Assembly: GCF_006491595.2 (NCBI RefSeq)
Contig: NZ_VEVQ02000008.1
Location: 62,001 to 126,000, forward strand
Direction: 5' to 3'
DNA length: 64,000 nucleotides
DNA from: Flavobacterium jejuense
GTDB lineage: Bacteria > Bacteroidota > Bacteroidia > Flavobacteriales > Flavobacteriaceae
Shown here piece by piece: positions 8,881 through 17,366 of this stretch; positions within the stretch are counted from its first letter, which is position 1, and the number at the start of each line of letters is the position of its first letter. The translations under genes were made by a program, and so were the position numbers. Under the pieces are notes generated by a model, which ran no database searches, was not told the DNA's origin, and saw only the letters and a program-made list of their open reading frames with translations.

Positions 8881-10347
8881 ATGGGAAAACCAACAGGATT
8901 TTTAGAATATGAACGAGTAAACGAAAGTTACCTTAAAGTTGAAAAAAGACTAAAAAATTATAATGAATTTACTATTCCTTTAGAGGAAAGCAAATTGAAG
9001 AATCAAGGAGCGAGATGTATGGATTGTGGTATTCCATTTTGCCACAGTGGTTGTCCATTAGGCAATTTGATTCCTGATTTTAACGATAAAGTGTATAAAG
9101 GAAGATGGAAAGAAGCTGCTCAGATATTACATTCAACTAACAATTTTCCAGAATTTACTGGAAGATTATGTCCAGCTCCTTGTGAAGAGGCTTGTGTTTT
9201 AGGAATTAATGAAGATCCAGTCACAATTGAAAATATTGAAAAAAATATAGTTGAGACTGCCTTTAAAGAAGGTTGGATTACTGCACATCCTCCTCAAAAT
9301 AGAACAAATAAACGAATAGCCATAATTGGTTCTGGACCATCAGGATTAGCTGCAGCCCAACAATTAAATAGAGCTGGTCATTTTGTAACTGTTTTTGAAA
9401 GAGATTCAAAAGTAGGAGGTTTATTACGTTATGGAATTCCTGATTTTAAATTAGAAAAACAAATTATCGATAGACGTATTCAAATTTTAAAAGAAGAAGG
9501 GATTATTTTTGAAACCAATGCACATGTAGGGCAAAATATAAGTGTAGAAACCATAAAAGCAGATTTTGATGCAGTCCTTCTATGCGGTGGTGCCACTGAA
9601 AGAAGAAGTATGCCAGTAAAAGGCATTCATTTAAAAGGAATCCATCAAGCAATGGATTTTTTAAAAGGCAATAATCAATATGTCGATGGATTAGCAAAAT
9701 TTGAGGAAATTATATCGGCTGAAAATAAAAAAGTAATCGTAATTGGCGGTGGAGACACAGGTTCAGATTGCATTGGAACCAGTAATCGACATGGAGCAAT
9801 TTCAGTTGCTAATTTTGAAATTTTAAGTAAACCAACAGAAGGTCGACCAGCCAGCCAGCCTTGGCCTTATTGGCCCATGAAATTAAAAACCACTTCTTCT
9901 CATCAAGAAGGAGTAGAACGGTTTTTTAGTATTTCTACTAAAGAGTTTCTTGGAGATAAAAACGGAAACGTAATAGGGTTAAAAACAGTTGAGGTTGAAT
10001 GGATTTTTAAAGAAGGTGAGCGTCCTCAATTAATAGAAGTGCCCAATACTGAAAAAGAATGGGATTGTGATTTGGTTTTACTAGCATTAGGATTTGTAGG
10101 TGCTGAAAAAACATTAGCAGAACAATTTGGTGTGGAAATGGATTTTAGAACCAATATTAAAGCTTCTACTAAAGATTATGCTACTAATGTAAAAGGAATT
10201 TTTTCTGCTGGGGATATGCGTAGAGGACAATCATTAATCGTTTGGGCTATTTCAGAAGGACGTCAAGCGGCTTATCATGTAGACAGTTACTTAATGGGTT
10301 CTTCAAACTTACCTTTAAAAGATGAAAATGATTTACCTAGAGTATAA
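8881..10347 (+). CDS. gltD: Glutamate synthase small subunit
   Basis: A 488-residue beta subunit that passes electrons from NADPH to the large subunit. The N-terminal cysteine clusters (CMDCGIPFC.SGCPLGN and RLCPAPCEEAC) hold 4Fe-4S centres. The FAD-binding GSGPSGLAAAQQL and NADPH-binding VIGGGDTGSDCIG dinucleotide folds follow, and the GIFSAGDMRRGQSLIVWAI segment near the C-terminus completes the FAD site. It sits 4 bp after gltB and is certainly co-transcribed with it. Nothing is missing or unusual. Confidence 0.97.
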   Translation: MGKPTGFLEYERVNESYLKVEKRLKNYNEFTIPLEESKLKNQGARCMDCGIPFCHSGCPLGNLIPDFNDKVYKGRWKEAAQILHSTNNFPEFTGRLCPAPCEEACVLGINEDPVTIENIEKNIVETAFKEGWITAHPPQNRTNKRIAIIGSGPSGLAAAQQLNRAGHFVTVFERDSKVGGLLRYGIPDFKLEKQIIDRRIQILKEEGIIFETNAHVGQNISVETIKADFDAVLLCGGATERRSMPVKGIHLKGIHQAMDFLKGNNQYVDGLAKFEEIISAENKKVIVIGGGDTGSDCIGTSNRHGAISVANFEILSKPTEGRPASQPWPYWPMKLKTTSSHQEGVERFFSISTKEFLGDKNGNVIGLKTVEVEWIFKEGERPQLIEVPNTEKEWDCDLVLLALGFVGAEKTLAEQFGVEMDFRTNIKASTKDYATNVKGIFSAGDMRRGQSLIVWAISEGRQAAYHVDSYLMGSSNLPLKDENDLPRV

Positions 10348-10392
10348 ATCTTAAGTAAACACTTTTTTGTATATTAGACTTTTTATTATACA

Positions 10393-10764
10393 ATGAATAT
10401 TCAACAACTTTACGAATATTGCCTTTCAAAAAAAGGTGTTACTGAGCATTTTCCTTTCGATGAAGACACTTTAGTCTTTAAAGTAGGAGGGAAAATGTTT
10501 TGTTTGACCTCTTTAAAAAAATGGGAAGCAGGAAGTTCGTCTCTTAACTTAAAATGCGATCCTGAGATAGCCATTCAACTTAGAGAACAATATGAAGATA
10601 TCATTCCTGGTTTTCATATGAGTAAAAAGCATTGGAATACAATACTCTTAAATAATTCATTACCAGATAAAAAAGTAACTCACTTTATAACACATTCCTA
10701 TGAATTGGTTTTTGCTAGTTTACCAAAAAAAATAAAACAAGAAATTGAAAATTATGAAAATTAG
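10393..10764 (+). CDS. MmcQ/YjbR family protein
   Basis: A 123-residue member of the MmcQ/YjbR (DUF419) family, a small CyaY-like double-wing fold sometimes described as DNA-binding. Visible family features are the N-terminal LYEYCLSKKGVTEHFPFDEDT, the central VGGKMFCL strand and the CDPE.A..LRE segment, ending with HSYELVFASLPKK. The function is not established. It lies 45 bp after gltD, so it may ride on that transcript. Confidence 0.8.
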   Translation: MNIQQLYEYCLSKKGVTEHFPFDEDTLVFKVGGKMFCLTSLKKWEAGSSSLNLKCDPEIAIQLREQYEDIIPGFHMSKKHWNTILLNNSLPDKKVTHFITHSYELVFASLPKKIKQEIENYEN

Positions 10765-10776
10765 CCATTACATTTG
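10745..10776 (+). promoter_or_regulatory. Predicted promoter of the PH/SHOCT gene
   Basis: A TTG at 10745-10747 is followed after 21 bp by TACATTTG at 10769-10776, a perfect TAnnTTTG -7 box at normal spacing for this phylum. The box lies in a short palindrome (ATTACATT-TGTT-AATGTAAT). The start codon is at 10801, leaving a short leader. Confidence 0.45.
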
Positions 10777-10800
10777 TTAATGTAATAAAATTCAAATTTC

Positions 10801-11544
10801 ATGTTAGATAACTTAAAAAAGATTTTAAACGAAGATCAAGATCCTAAAGCTATTGAAAAAATCACTTCAAAGCTAGAAAATTTAATCATGTCTAATGAAG
10901 AAATAGGATATATTGCCGTTCAGAAAAAGCCTGCATTAACTATTTTTCCAGATAGCATAGTGGTTACGAATAAAAGAATTATTATTTGTAAGCCAAAAAA
11001 TTTAGGACTTTCCATGGAGTTTATCGATTACGATTGGGATAATATTGAAGGTGCTTTTGTAAAAGAAGGTATACTCGGAGCTGATTTTACTTTTACTACC
11101 AAAACGGAATTAACACAAACAGTTGATTTTTTGCCTAAAAACCAAGCTCGAAAATTATATACTTTTTCTAAAGAGCAATTGGACAAATTAAAACATTCTG
11201 AAAATAATATTACAATTCAAACAAGTTCTACTGCTTTTAAGGATGAAGAATCTATTGATAAGCCAAGTTTTTTAGCTGAAGATTATACTGATGAAACAAT
11301 TATAGAAGAAATTCTAACAGAAGAAGTGTTTGATTTTGCAGAAATCATTTCAGTAAATACCAATAATACTTCTTTTGAAGAACCAAAGTCCATTGAAGAG
11401 AAAAATACTGAAAGTAATCTAAGCGATTTATCTCAAGAAGAATTATTTGAAAAACTTCAAAATTATAAGCGATTGTTAGATAATGGATTAATTCTTCAAG
11501 GAGAATATGATAAATTAAAGGCAGCAATTTTAAAATATATGTAA
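10801..11544 (+). CDS. Bacterial PH-domain protein with SHOCT tail
   Basis: A 247-residue cytoplasmic protein. Residues about 30-130 form a bacterial pleckstrin-homology-like domain (segments PDSIVVTNKRIIICKPK and FTFTTKTELTQTVDFLPK). A low-complexity acidic linker (about 140-205) follows. The last 35 residues, LSQEELFEKLQNYKRLLDNG onward, are a SHOCT motif, a short domain often tied to oligomerisation. No enzyme residues are apparent and the role is unknown. A predicted promoter lies directly upstream and a strong terminator directly downstream, so it is probably monocistronic. Confidence 0.65.
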   Translation: MLDNLKKILNEDQDPKAIEKITSKLENLIMSNEEIGYIAVQKKPALTIFPDSIVVTNKRIIICKPKNLGLSMEFIDYDWDNIEGAFVKEGILGADFTFTTKTELTQTVDFLPKNQARKLYTFSKEQLDKLKHSENNITIQTSSTAFKDEESIDKPSFLAEDYTDETIIEEILTEEVFDFAEIISVNTNNTSFEEPKSIEEKNTESNLSDLSQEELFEKLQNYKRLLDNGLILQGEYDKLKAAILKYM

Positions 11545-11567
11545 AAAAATAAATTTCTTTATAATAT

Positions 11568-11603
11568 AAAAAGCCTGTAATTATATTTTACAGGCTTTTT
11601 TTG
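11568..11603 (+). terminator. Rho-independent terminator after the PH/SHOCT gene
   Basis: An inverted repeat AAAAAGCCTGTAA...TTACAGGCTTTTT with a short AT loop is followed by T residues. It ends the preceding gene and insulates it from the LytTR-type promoter that begins a few bases downstream. Confidence 0.75.
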
Positions 11604-11610
11604 TTAATAC

Positions 11611-11699
11611 AATTCGTCTATACTTTTTTTCCATTCATCGACACTTAAATAAGAACAATCGAATTATAAACATCAATGATTTATTAAGATTTAATTTTG
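11611..11699 (+). promoter_or_regulatory. LytTR-type direct repeats plus -7 box upstream of the signalling block
   Basis: Direct repeats start at 11611 (AATTCGTCTA), 11632 (CATTCATCGA) and 11653 (GAACAATCGA), each exactly 21 bp apart. A perfect TAnnTTTG box (TAATTTTG) is at 11692-11699, 39 bp after the start of the last repeat. The first gene of the signalling block starts at 11743. The layout matches five other sites in the window and implies that the LytTR regulator encoded at 18967 controls its own cluster. Confidence 0.65.
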
Positions 11700-11742
11700 T
11701 GTTTGAGTAGTTGCCTTTTATAACAAAAAATAAAATGAAAAC

Positions 11743-12156
11743 ATGACAAAATCTTTAAACATACTTTTAATTGAAGACGATGCAATTGAAGTGATGAAGT
11801 TCAATAGAGTTATGAGAACTTTAAATTTTAATCATAAAATTATTGAAGCTAATAATGGCGAAGAAGCTTTAGATATTCTTAAAACTAAAGAAATTATTCC
11901 AGACATTATCATTTTAGATTTAAATATGCCAAAATTAAATGGTATAGAATTTCTTACTATTTTAAAAAGTGATGAAATTCTAAAATATATACCATCAATT
12001 ATTTTAACTACTTCAAGTAATCATAAAGATATGCTTGAATGCTATAAAATAGGCATTGCTGGGTACGTTTTAAAACCCTTAAAGTATGAAGATTATGTAG
12101 ATAGAGTAAAGAAAATGTTGGAATATTGGAGTTGTACAGAGTTAATCTCACAGTAA
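11743..12156 (+). CDS. Single-domain response regulator (CheY-like)
   Basis: A 137-residue stand-alone receiver domain. The acidic pocket EDD is at residues 11-13, the phospho-acceptor Asp59 is in IILDLNMPKLNG, the conserved Thr lies in the ILTTSS strand, and the Lys is in GYVLKP. There is no output domain, so it probably acts by protein contact or as a phosphate shuttle or sink. It is the first gene behind a LytTR-type promoter and is separated by 352 bp from the kinase gene downstream. This Rcp-type receiver commonly partners with PAS kinases. Confidence 0.9.
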   Translation: MTKSLNILLIEDDAIEVMKFNRVMRTLNFNHKIIEANNGEEALDILKTKEIIPDIIILDLNMPKLNGIEFLTILKSDEILKYIPSIILTTSSNHKDMLECYKIGIAGYVLKPLKYEDYVDRVKKMLEYWSCTELISQ

Positions 12157-12508
12157 TATTTATGGAATTTTAAAGCAGACAAATTTTGATAGAGTTTTAT
12201 TTAACTTTTGTCAAAATAGTTTCCTATCGTAATATTAAGATTATTAAGCTAGAAAGGAAATACTTAAAATATTTTTTATTAAATTTACTTGCCTTCTAAA
12301 GGAGATGTTATCCAAAATTAACAACTACTTAATTTAAAGTAAGAACATTTTACCTCACTTTAAAGTACCATAATGGACATTTAAAACAGGATTTAATAAG
12401 TGTTATATTAGGGACTAATAGATTTATAATACTTCAGTTGAAATTAATTTATTGCTAACCAAATTAAAAGATGTTTCAAACCAGATTTCAAAAATAACTT
12501 AGTAAAAT
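12157..12508. other. 352-bp gap between receiver gene and HNOBA kinase gene
   Basis: No open frame with coding character was seen. The stretch is AT-rich and holds two direct copies of TTTAAAGTA (12333 and 12359, 26 bp apart). No perfect TAnnTTTG box and no clear terminator hairpin were found, so it is unclear whether the kinase is read from the receiver promoter or from its own. Confidence 0.4.
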
Positions 12509-15202
12509 ATGGGTAGAGTAGAATTTAATTTTGATGAAGATAGTTTCAATAAATTGTACCCCTTTTTTATACTACTTGATAAAAAACTAAAGATTACTAG
12601 TCTTGGTAAAAGTGTAAGAAAAGTATGTAAAGATTTAGATATTAATTCAAATTTTAATGATAGTTTTTCCATACGAAAATCTAATGCAGTACCATTTACT
12701 TTTGAAAATAAAGAGCAATTTGTAGATCAACTTATTGTTCTCGACTATTCTAAAGACAAACTTGTCTTAAGAGGACAGTTTCAGTTTTTTGATGACTCCA
12801 TTCTTTTTTTAGGTACTCCTTGGTTTGTTACTATGGATCAAATTACGGGTAAGAATTTGGTTGTTAGCGATTTTTCAATCAGCGATCCTTTACTTGAATT
12901 ATTGAGCATATTAAATAATCAAGAAATTACAACAAAAGAATTAAATGAATATTTTATACTTATCAATAAACAAAAGGAGGAATTAAAAAAAGATAAAGAA
13001 GAATTAAATAAAATTTCTCTGGTAGCTAGTGCCAATAAAAATGGAGTGGTTTTTACAGATCCATTAGGAAAAATATTTTGGTGTAACCAATCCTATTCCG
13101 AATTAACCGGTTTTTCATCTGAAGAAATTATAGGAAAGACACCTATAGATATTGGAAGATGTCATTTGTCTACTCCAGAAGAGTTAAATAAAATGGTTTC
13201 TGCGTTCTATAAAGGAGAGTTATTTAATGTAGAAGGTTATCATGCACATAAAGAAGGGAAGCCATTCTGGGCTAAAATTAAAGGACAACCTGTTTATGAC
13301 AAAAATAATAAATTGATTCAATATTTCGCAATTGTAGAAAATAGTGATGATGAAAAGGAAAAAGAAGAGCAATTAAGTATTTTGTCGTCAATTGCTAAAA
13401 AAAATATAAATTCAGTGATTATTTGTGATAAAGAGGGAAAAATAGAATGGGTTAACGATAGTTTTATTGAAATGTCTGGTTTTCCCATAGAAGAATTATT
13501 AGATAAAAAACCGGGACAGCTTCTTCAAGGACCTGATACAGATAAGGAGACTATTATTTATTTAGCCAATCAAATAAAAAAAGGACTTCCTTTTAATTGC
13601 GAAATCATCAATTATAGCAAAAAAAAGAAAAAATATTGGGTTCGTATACAGGGACAAGCACTTCATAATAAAAATGGGGAAGTGTTTAAATTCTTTGCTA
13701 TTGAAGAAGATATTACATTAGAAAAAGAATTTAATCAACAATTAATAGAATCAGAAAACAGACTTACTTCTTTAATTGAAAATTTGCAATCGGGTATATT
13801 ATTAGAAGATGAAAATCGAAAAATAGTAATCGTGAATAAAAAGTTTTGTAACATGTTTGGAATAGAGCAAGAGCCAGATTTAATGAAAGGAGTTGATTGC
13901 GAAATGGCTGCTCAAAACACCAAACATTTTTTTAAAAATTCAGATTATTTTTTAGAAAGAATTGATGAAATTTTAAAAGATAGAGAAAAAGTAATTGCAG
14001 AAGAAATTGAATTAGTAGACGGTAGAATTTTTGAAAGGAGCTTTTTACCCATTTATAAAGAAGGGAAATATGCAGGTCATTTATGGAGTTATGAAGATAT
14101 TACTATTAAAAAACGCTACAAAGAAAGTCTAGAAGCAGAAAGACAAAAGTACAGTAATATTATAGCCAATATGAACATGGGTTTACTTGAAGTAGATAAA
14201 AACGATGTCGTTTTATTTGCTAATCAATCATTCTGTGAAATGAGTGGTTACTCTTTGTTAGAGCTGTTAGGAAATAGAGCTTCAGATCTAGTTCTAACTT
14301 CTGAGGCTAAACAAGTTATTAAAAATAAAAATACTATTAGGACTAAAGGAGTTTCAGATTCTTATGAAATCACTTCAAAAACTAAAGAAGGTGATATTAA
14401 ACATTGGTTAATAAGTGGTGCACCAAATTATAATCTAAATGGAGAGGTTACGGGTTCAATAGGAATTCATTTAGATATAACAGATCAAAAAAACCTAGAA
14501 CTTCAAAAAGAACAGTTGCTTAAAAAATTAGAAAAACAAAATGAACAGCTCAGTGAATATGCTCAAGTGGTTTCCCACGATTTAAAGTCACCACTTAGAA
14601 GTATTCATTCACTGATTACTTGGATAAAAGAAGATAACGAGAAAGAATTTAGTGAACAAACTTCACAATATCTTTCTATGATTGAGAGTAAAGTCGAAAA
14701 AATGGATCATCTAATTCACGGGATTTTAACGTATTCTAAAGTAGATTCAGAAGATAAAATAGATGAAAAAATTAACATAAATGAAGTAGTTGAAAATTGT
14801 ATAAACATCATCCATATTCCAGAAAACATTAAAGTTGTTGTTTCTGATAAACTACCTGTTATAATTGCAGATAAATTTAGAATGCAACAACTTTTTCAAA
14901 ATATTATTAGCAATGCCGTTTATTATATAGATAAACCAGAAGGCCTAGTTGAAGTAGGCTCTTTTGAAGAAAAGGATTATTATGTTTTTTCAATAAAAGA
15001 TAACGGACCAGGAATAGCAAAAGAAAATCAAGAAAAAATATTTAAAATTTTTCAATCTTTTACACAACACGAGCAATCAACAGGTATTGGATTATCAATA
15101 GTAAAAAGAATAATTGATAATTATAATGGAGAGATATGGGTTGAAAGTGAGATGAAACAAGGAACTACATTTTTTATAAAACTTCCAAAAACGAATAAAT
15201 AA
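12509..15202 (+). CDS. HNOBA-PAS-PAS-PAS-PAS histidine kinase
   Basis: An 897-residue soluble sensor kinase. Residues about 10-135 match the HNOBA (heme-NO-binding-associated) domain: FFILLDKKLKITSLGKS at the start, LRGQF.FFDDSILFLGTPW in the middle, and the SDFSISDPLLELL end. A coiled coil follows, then four PAS domains at about 165-290, 295-410, 420-540 and 550-665. The HisKA box has the phospho-acceptor His690 in VVSHDLKSPLRS, and the HATPase domain has GLSIVKRI near the C-terminus. HNOBA normally couples heme-NO sensors to signalling output, so a link to nitric oxide is inferred. The stop overlaps the ATG of the FIST gene (TAATG), so the two are translationally coupled. No membrane segments are present. 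Confidence 0.85.
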   Translation: MGRVEFNFDEDSFNKLYPFFILLDKKLKITSLGKSVRKVCKDLDINSNFNDSFSIRKSNAVPFTFENKEQFVDQLIVLDYSKDKLVLRGQFQFFDDSILFLGTPWFVTMDQITGKNLVVSDFSISDPLLELLSILNNQEITTKELNEYFILINKQKEELKKDKEELNKISLVASANKNGVVFTDPLGKIFWCNQSYSELTGFSSEEIIGKTPIDIGRCHLSTPEELNKMVSAFYKGELFNVEGYHAHKEGKPFWAKIKGQPVYDKNNKLIQYFAIVENSDDEKEKEEQLSILSSIAKKNINSVIICDKEGKIEWVNDSFIEMSGFPIEELLDKKPGQLLQGPDTDKETIIYLANQIKKGLPFNCEIINYSKKKKKYWVRIQGQALHNKNGEVFKFFAIEEDITLEKEFNQQLIESENRLTSLIENLQSGILLEDENRKIVIVNKKFCNMFGIEQEPDLMKGVDCEMAAQNTKHFFKNSDYFLERIDEILKDREKVIAEEIELVDGRIFERSFLPIYKEGKYAGHLWSYEDITIKKRYKESLEAERQKYSNIIANMNMGLLEVDKNDVVLFANQSFCEMSGYSLLELLGNRASDLVLTSEAKQVIKNKNTIRTKGVSDSYEITSKTKEGDIKHWLISGAPNYNLNGEVTGSIGIHLDITDQKNLELQKEQLLKKLEKQNEQLSEYAQVVSHDLKSPLRSIHSLITWIKEDNEKEFSEQTSQYLSMIESKVEKMDHLIHGILTYSKVDSEDKIDEKININEVVENCINIIHIPENIKVVVSDKLPVIIADKFRMQQLFQNIISNAVYYIDKPEGLVEVGSFEEKDYYVFSIKDNGPGIAKENQEKIFKIFQSFTQHEQSTGIGLSIVKRIIDNYNGEIWVESEMKQGTTFFIKLPKTNK

Positions 15203-16335
15203 TGAAAACAATTCAGGCTTATAAATTAAAAGACAGTAACTGGAACTATTTTCAGGATAAGAAAACGCTAAATAACCCATTAGTTTTAGTTTTCGGAAAC
15301 CGAATGTTATTAGAAAAGAGTGAAATAATTGCTGATATTAGAGAAGAATTCCCTTACGAACATATTGTTTTTGGTTCTACATCAGGTGAAATAATAGAGA
15401 ATACTGTTTTTGATGATTCTATTGTGGTTACAGCAATAGAATTTGAAAGAAGTTCATTTGAAATTAGAACTCAAAATATTTTAGATCATAATAAAGATGC
15501 GAAAAAATTAGGAGAATCCTTATATAATGGTATTCCCAAAGAGAATTTAAAACACTTATTTGTTCTTTCAGAAGGCAGTTTTGTGAACGGTAGCTCTTTA
15601 ATTGATGGTCTAGAAAAAAACATTCAAAATGCAATTCCTATTTCTGGTGGAATGTGTGGAGATGATGCTAAATTTGAAAAAACACTAGCTTCATATAAAG
15701 AAAATCCTAAAGAAGGAGAAGTGGTTTTAATAGGTTTTTATGGAGAAACATTAGAAATTACTTTTGCCAGTTTTGGAGGTTGGTCAACATTTGGTCCTGA
15801 AAGAATTATAACGAAATCTAACGCTAATGTTTTATATGAAATTGATGGTCAACCAGCATTAGATTTGTATAAAAAATATTTAGGAGAAAAAGCCAATCAA
15901 TTACCGCAAGCTTCCTTACTTTATCCTTTAAATGTTACTCCAGAAGGAAAAACCGAACCAGTAGTTAGAACTATTTTGGGTATTGATAATGAAAACCAAT
16001 CTATGACATTAGCTGGTGATGTACCTGAGAATTCTAAAGTACAATTAATGATGGCTTCAGTCGATGCTATTGCAGAAGGGGCAAGTGAAGCTGCAAAATT
16101 AGCAATGAAGGATAGAAAAACAAAACCTGAATTGGCACTTTTAGTAAGTTGCGTTGGTAGAAAATTAGTAATGAATCAACGAGTAGAAGAAGAAATTGAA
16201 AGAGTACAAGAAGTAGTAGGAGAAAATACAGCCATAACTGGTTTTTACTCTTATGGAGAAATGGCACCATTTTCAGGAAATACTTTTTGTGACTTACACA
16301 ATCAAACCATGACATTAACCCTTATTAGTGAATAA
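15202..16335 (+). CDS. FIST-domain sensor protein (NosP-like)
   Basis: A 377-residue protein with FIST_N (about residues 20-210; FGSTSGEII, SGGMCGDDAKFE, GWSTFGPERIITKS) and FIST_C (about 215-360, ending YSYGEMAPFSG then LHNQTMTLTL). FIST proteins are small-ligand sensors. The subgroup called NosP binds heme and nitric oxide and is encoded next to histidine kinases that control biofilm in Proteobacteria. Here it lies between an HNOBA kinase and a second kinase, with overlapping stop/start codons on both sides, which is the NosP type of context. Whether it binds heme cannot be read from the sequence; candidate His residues are in DLHNQT and LKHLF. Family call firm, NO role inferred. Confidence 0.8.
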   Translation: MKTIQAYKLKDSNWNYFQDKKTLNNPLVLVFGNRMLLEKSEIIADIREEFPYEHIVFGSTSGEIIENTVFDDSIVVTAIEFERSSFEIRTQNILDHNKDAKKLGESLYNGIPKENLKHLFVLSEGSFVNGSSLIDGLEKNIQNAIPISGGMCGDDAKFEKTLASYKENPKEGEVVLIGFYGETLEITFASFGGWSTFGPERIITKSNANVLYEIDGQPALDLYKKYLGEKANQLPQASLLYPLNVTPEGKTEPVVRTILGIDNENQSMTLAGDVPENSKVQLMMASVDAIAEGASEAAKLAMKDRKTKPELALLVSCVGRKLVMNQRVEEEIERVQEVVGENTAITGFYSYGEMAPFSGNTFCDLHNQTMTLTLISE

Positions 16336-17363
16336 TGAATCCATTATTAAAAAGACAGATAACCAAATTAATAGAACCAGAGCATTTAAAAGATTTAAAA
16401 CATTTTTTACAAGCAGTTAATGACTCTTATAATAATTATGAAGATCAATTAAGTATGTCTCAACGCGCTATGAAAATTAGTTCGGATGAACTTTTCGAGG
16501 CTAATAAAAAATTAAGAGAAGAAGCTAATAATTTAAAAGAAGTGAATCAAAATTTATCTTCCATTCTAAACTCTATGAATTTAGATGCTAGTAAATTAGC
16601 AGATGAAAAGGAATTTAACCAAAGCGAATATTTAAAAAAACAAGCTTTGGAAATAGTAGCCATAAATAACCAAAGAGAGCAATTGTTGAAAGATTTGGAA
16701 GCTCAAAATGAAGAATTAAATGAATATGCACATGTAGTTTCTCATGATTTAAAAGCGCCTTTACGAAATATTGATACATTAGTGAATTGGGTGATTGAAG
16801 ATAATAAAGATGGAATGGGTGAAAGTTGTTTAAACTCTTTAACTATGGTTTTGACAAATGTGGAAAAAATGGATTTGTTAATCAAAGGAATCTTGGATTA
16901 TTCCACAATCGATAAATTAGAATCAGAAGATCGTATTTTAAATATAAATTTAATTATAGATGAGGTTTTAAGGACTTTATCGGTGCCAAAAAATATAAAC
17001 ATAAAAACTCAAGATGATTTGCCTAAAATCTATGGAAATGCTTGGCGTTTTAAACAAGTATTTCAAAATCTTATTCAAAATGCAATTAAGTATAATCACA
17101 AAGAAAAAGGAATCATTGAAATTGGTGCCACTGAAAAAGAAAACTATTTTGAATTCTTTGTGAAAGATAACGGAATAGGAATTTCAGATGCTTATTTTGA
17201 ACGGATTTTTAAAGTATTTACTAAATTAGAAAGCAATACATCTTCTTCTGGAATAGGACTTTCAATAGTAAAAAAAATTGTTAATTATTACAACGGAGAA
17301 ATTTGGTTAGAAAGTCAAGAAAATATAGGAACCACTTTCTTTTTTACGTTACCAAGAAAATAA
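16335..17363 (+). CDS. Soluble histidine kinase next to FIST protein
   Basis: A 342-residue kinase without membrane segments. The N-terminal part (LLKRQITKLI, then AVNDSYNNYEDQLSMSQRAM and a long coiled coil to about residue 125) resembles the N-terminus of kinases and cyclases found next to NosP/FIST genes. The phospho-acceptor is His137 in HVVSHDLKAPLRN. The HATPase domain ends with GIGLSIVKKIVNYYNGEIW. It overlaps the FIST stop by one base (TAATG). From base 16722 to about 17340 the gene is nearly identical to the next kinase gene, a recent duplication or gene conversion. Confidence 0.9.
   Translation: MNPLLKRQITKLIEPEHLKDLKHFLQAVNDSYNNYEDQLSMSQRAMKISSDELFEANKKLREEANNLKEVNQNLSSILNSMNLDASKLADEKEFNQSEYLKKQALEIVAINNQREQLLKDLEAQNEELNEYAHVVSHDLKAPLRNIDTLVNWVIEDNKDGMGESCLNSLTMVLTNVEKMDLLIKGILDYSTIDKLESEDRILNINLIIDEVLRTLSVPKNINIKTQDDLPKIYGNAWRFKQVFQNLIQNAIKYNHKEKGIIEIGATEKENYFEFFVKDNGIGISDAYFERIFKVFTKLESNTSSSGIGLSIVKKIVNYYNGEIWLESQENIGTTFFFTLPRK
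16722..17340 (+). repeat. Duplicated kinase core, copy 1
   Basis: This stretch codes for the HisKA and HATPase domains and recurs at 17997-18615 with a constant offset of 1275 bp and no gaps. Long runs are identical at DNA level, including third codon positions, and only scattered substitutions were seen. Confidence 0.9.
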
Positions 17364-17366
17364 AAA

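Noticed and set aside
11611..11662. The 21-bp-phased repeats were first considered as a CRISPR-like or satellite array.
   Set aside because: Units are only about 10 bp, occur in twos or threes, always upstream of genes and at a fixed distance to a -7 box, and there are no spacers of CRISPR size or cas genes.
12333..12367. Two direct TTTAAAGTA copies 26 bp apart before the HNOBA kinase gene.
   Set aside because: AT-only repeats of this size are expected by chance here and do not recur at other promoters.
16067..16315. Antisense open frame in the FIST gene.
   Set aside because: It is a Leu-rich shadow of the Glu/Lys-rich FIST_C sequence; no independent support.
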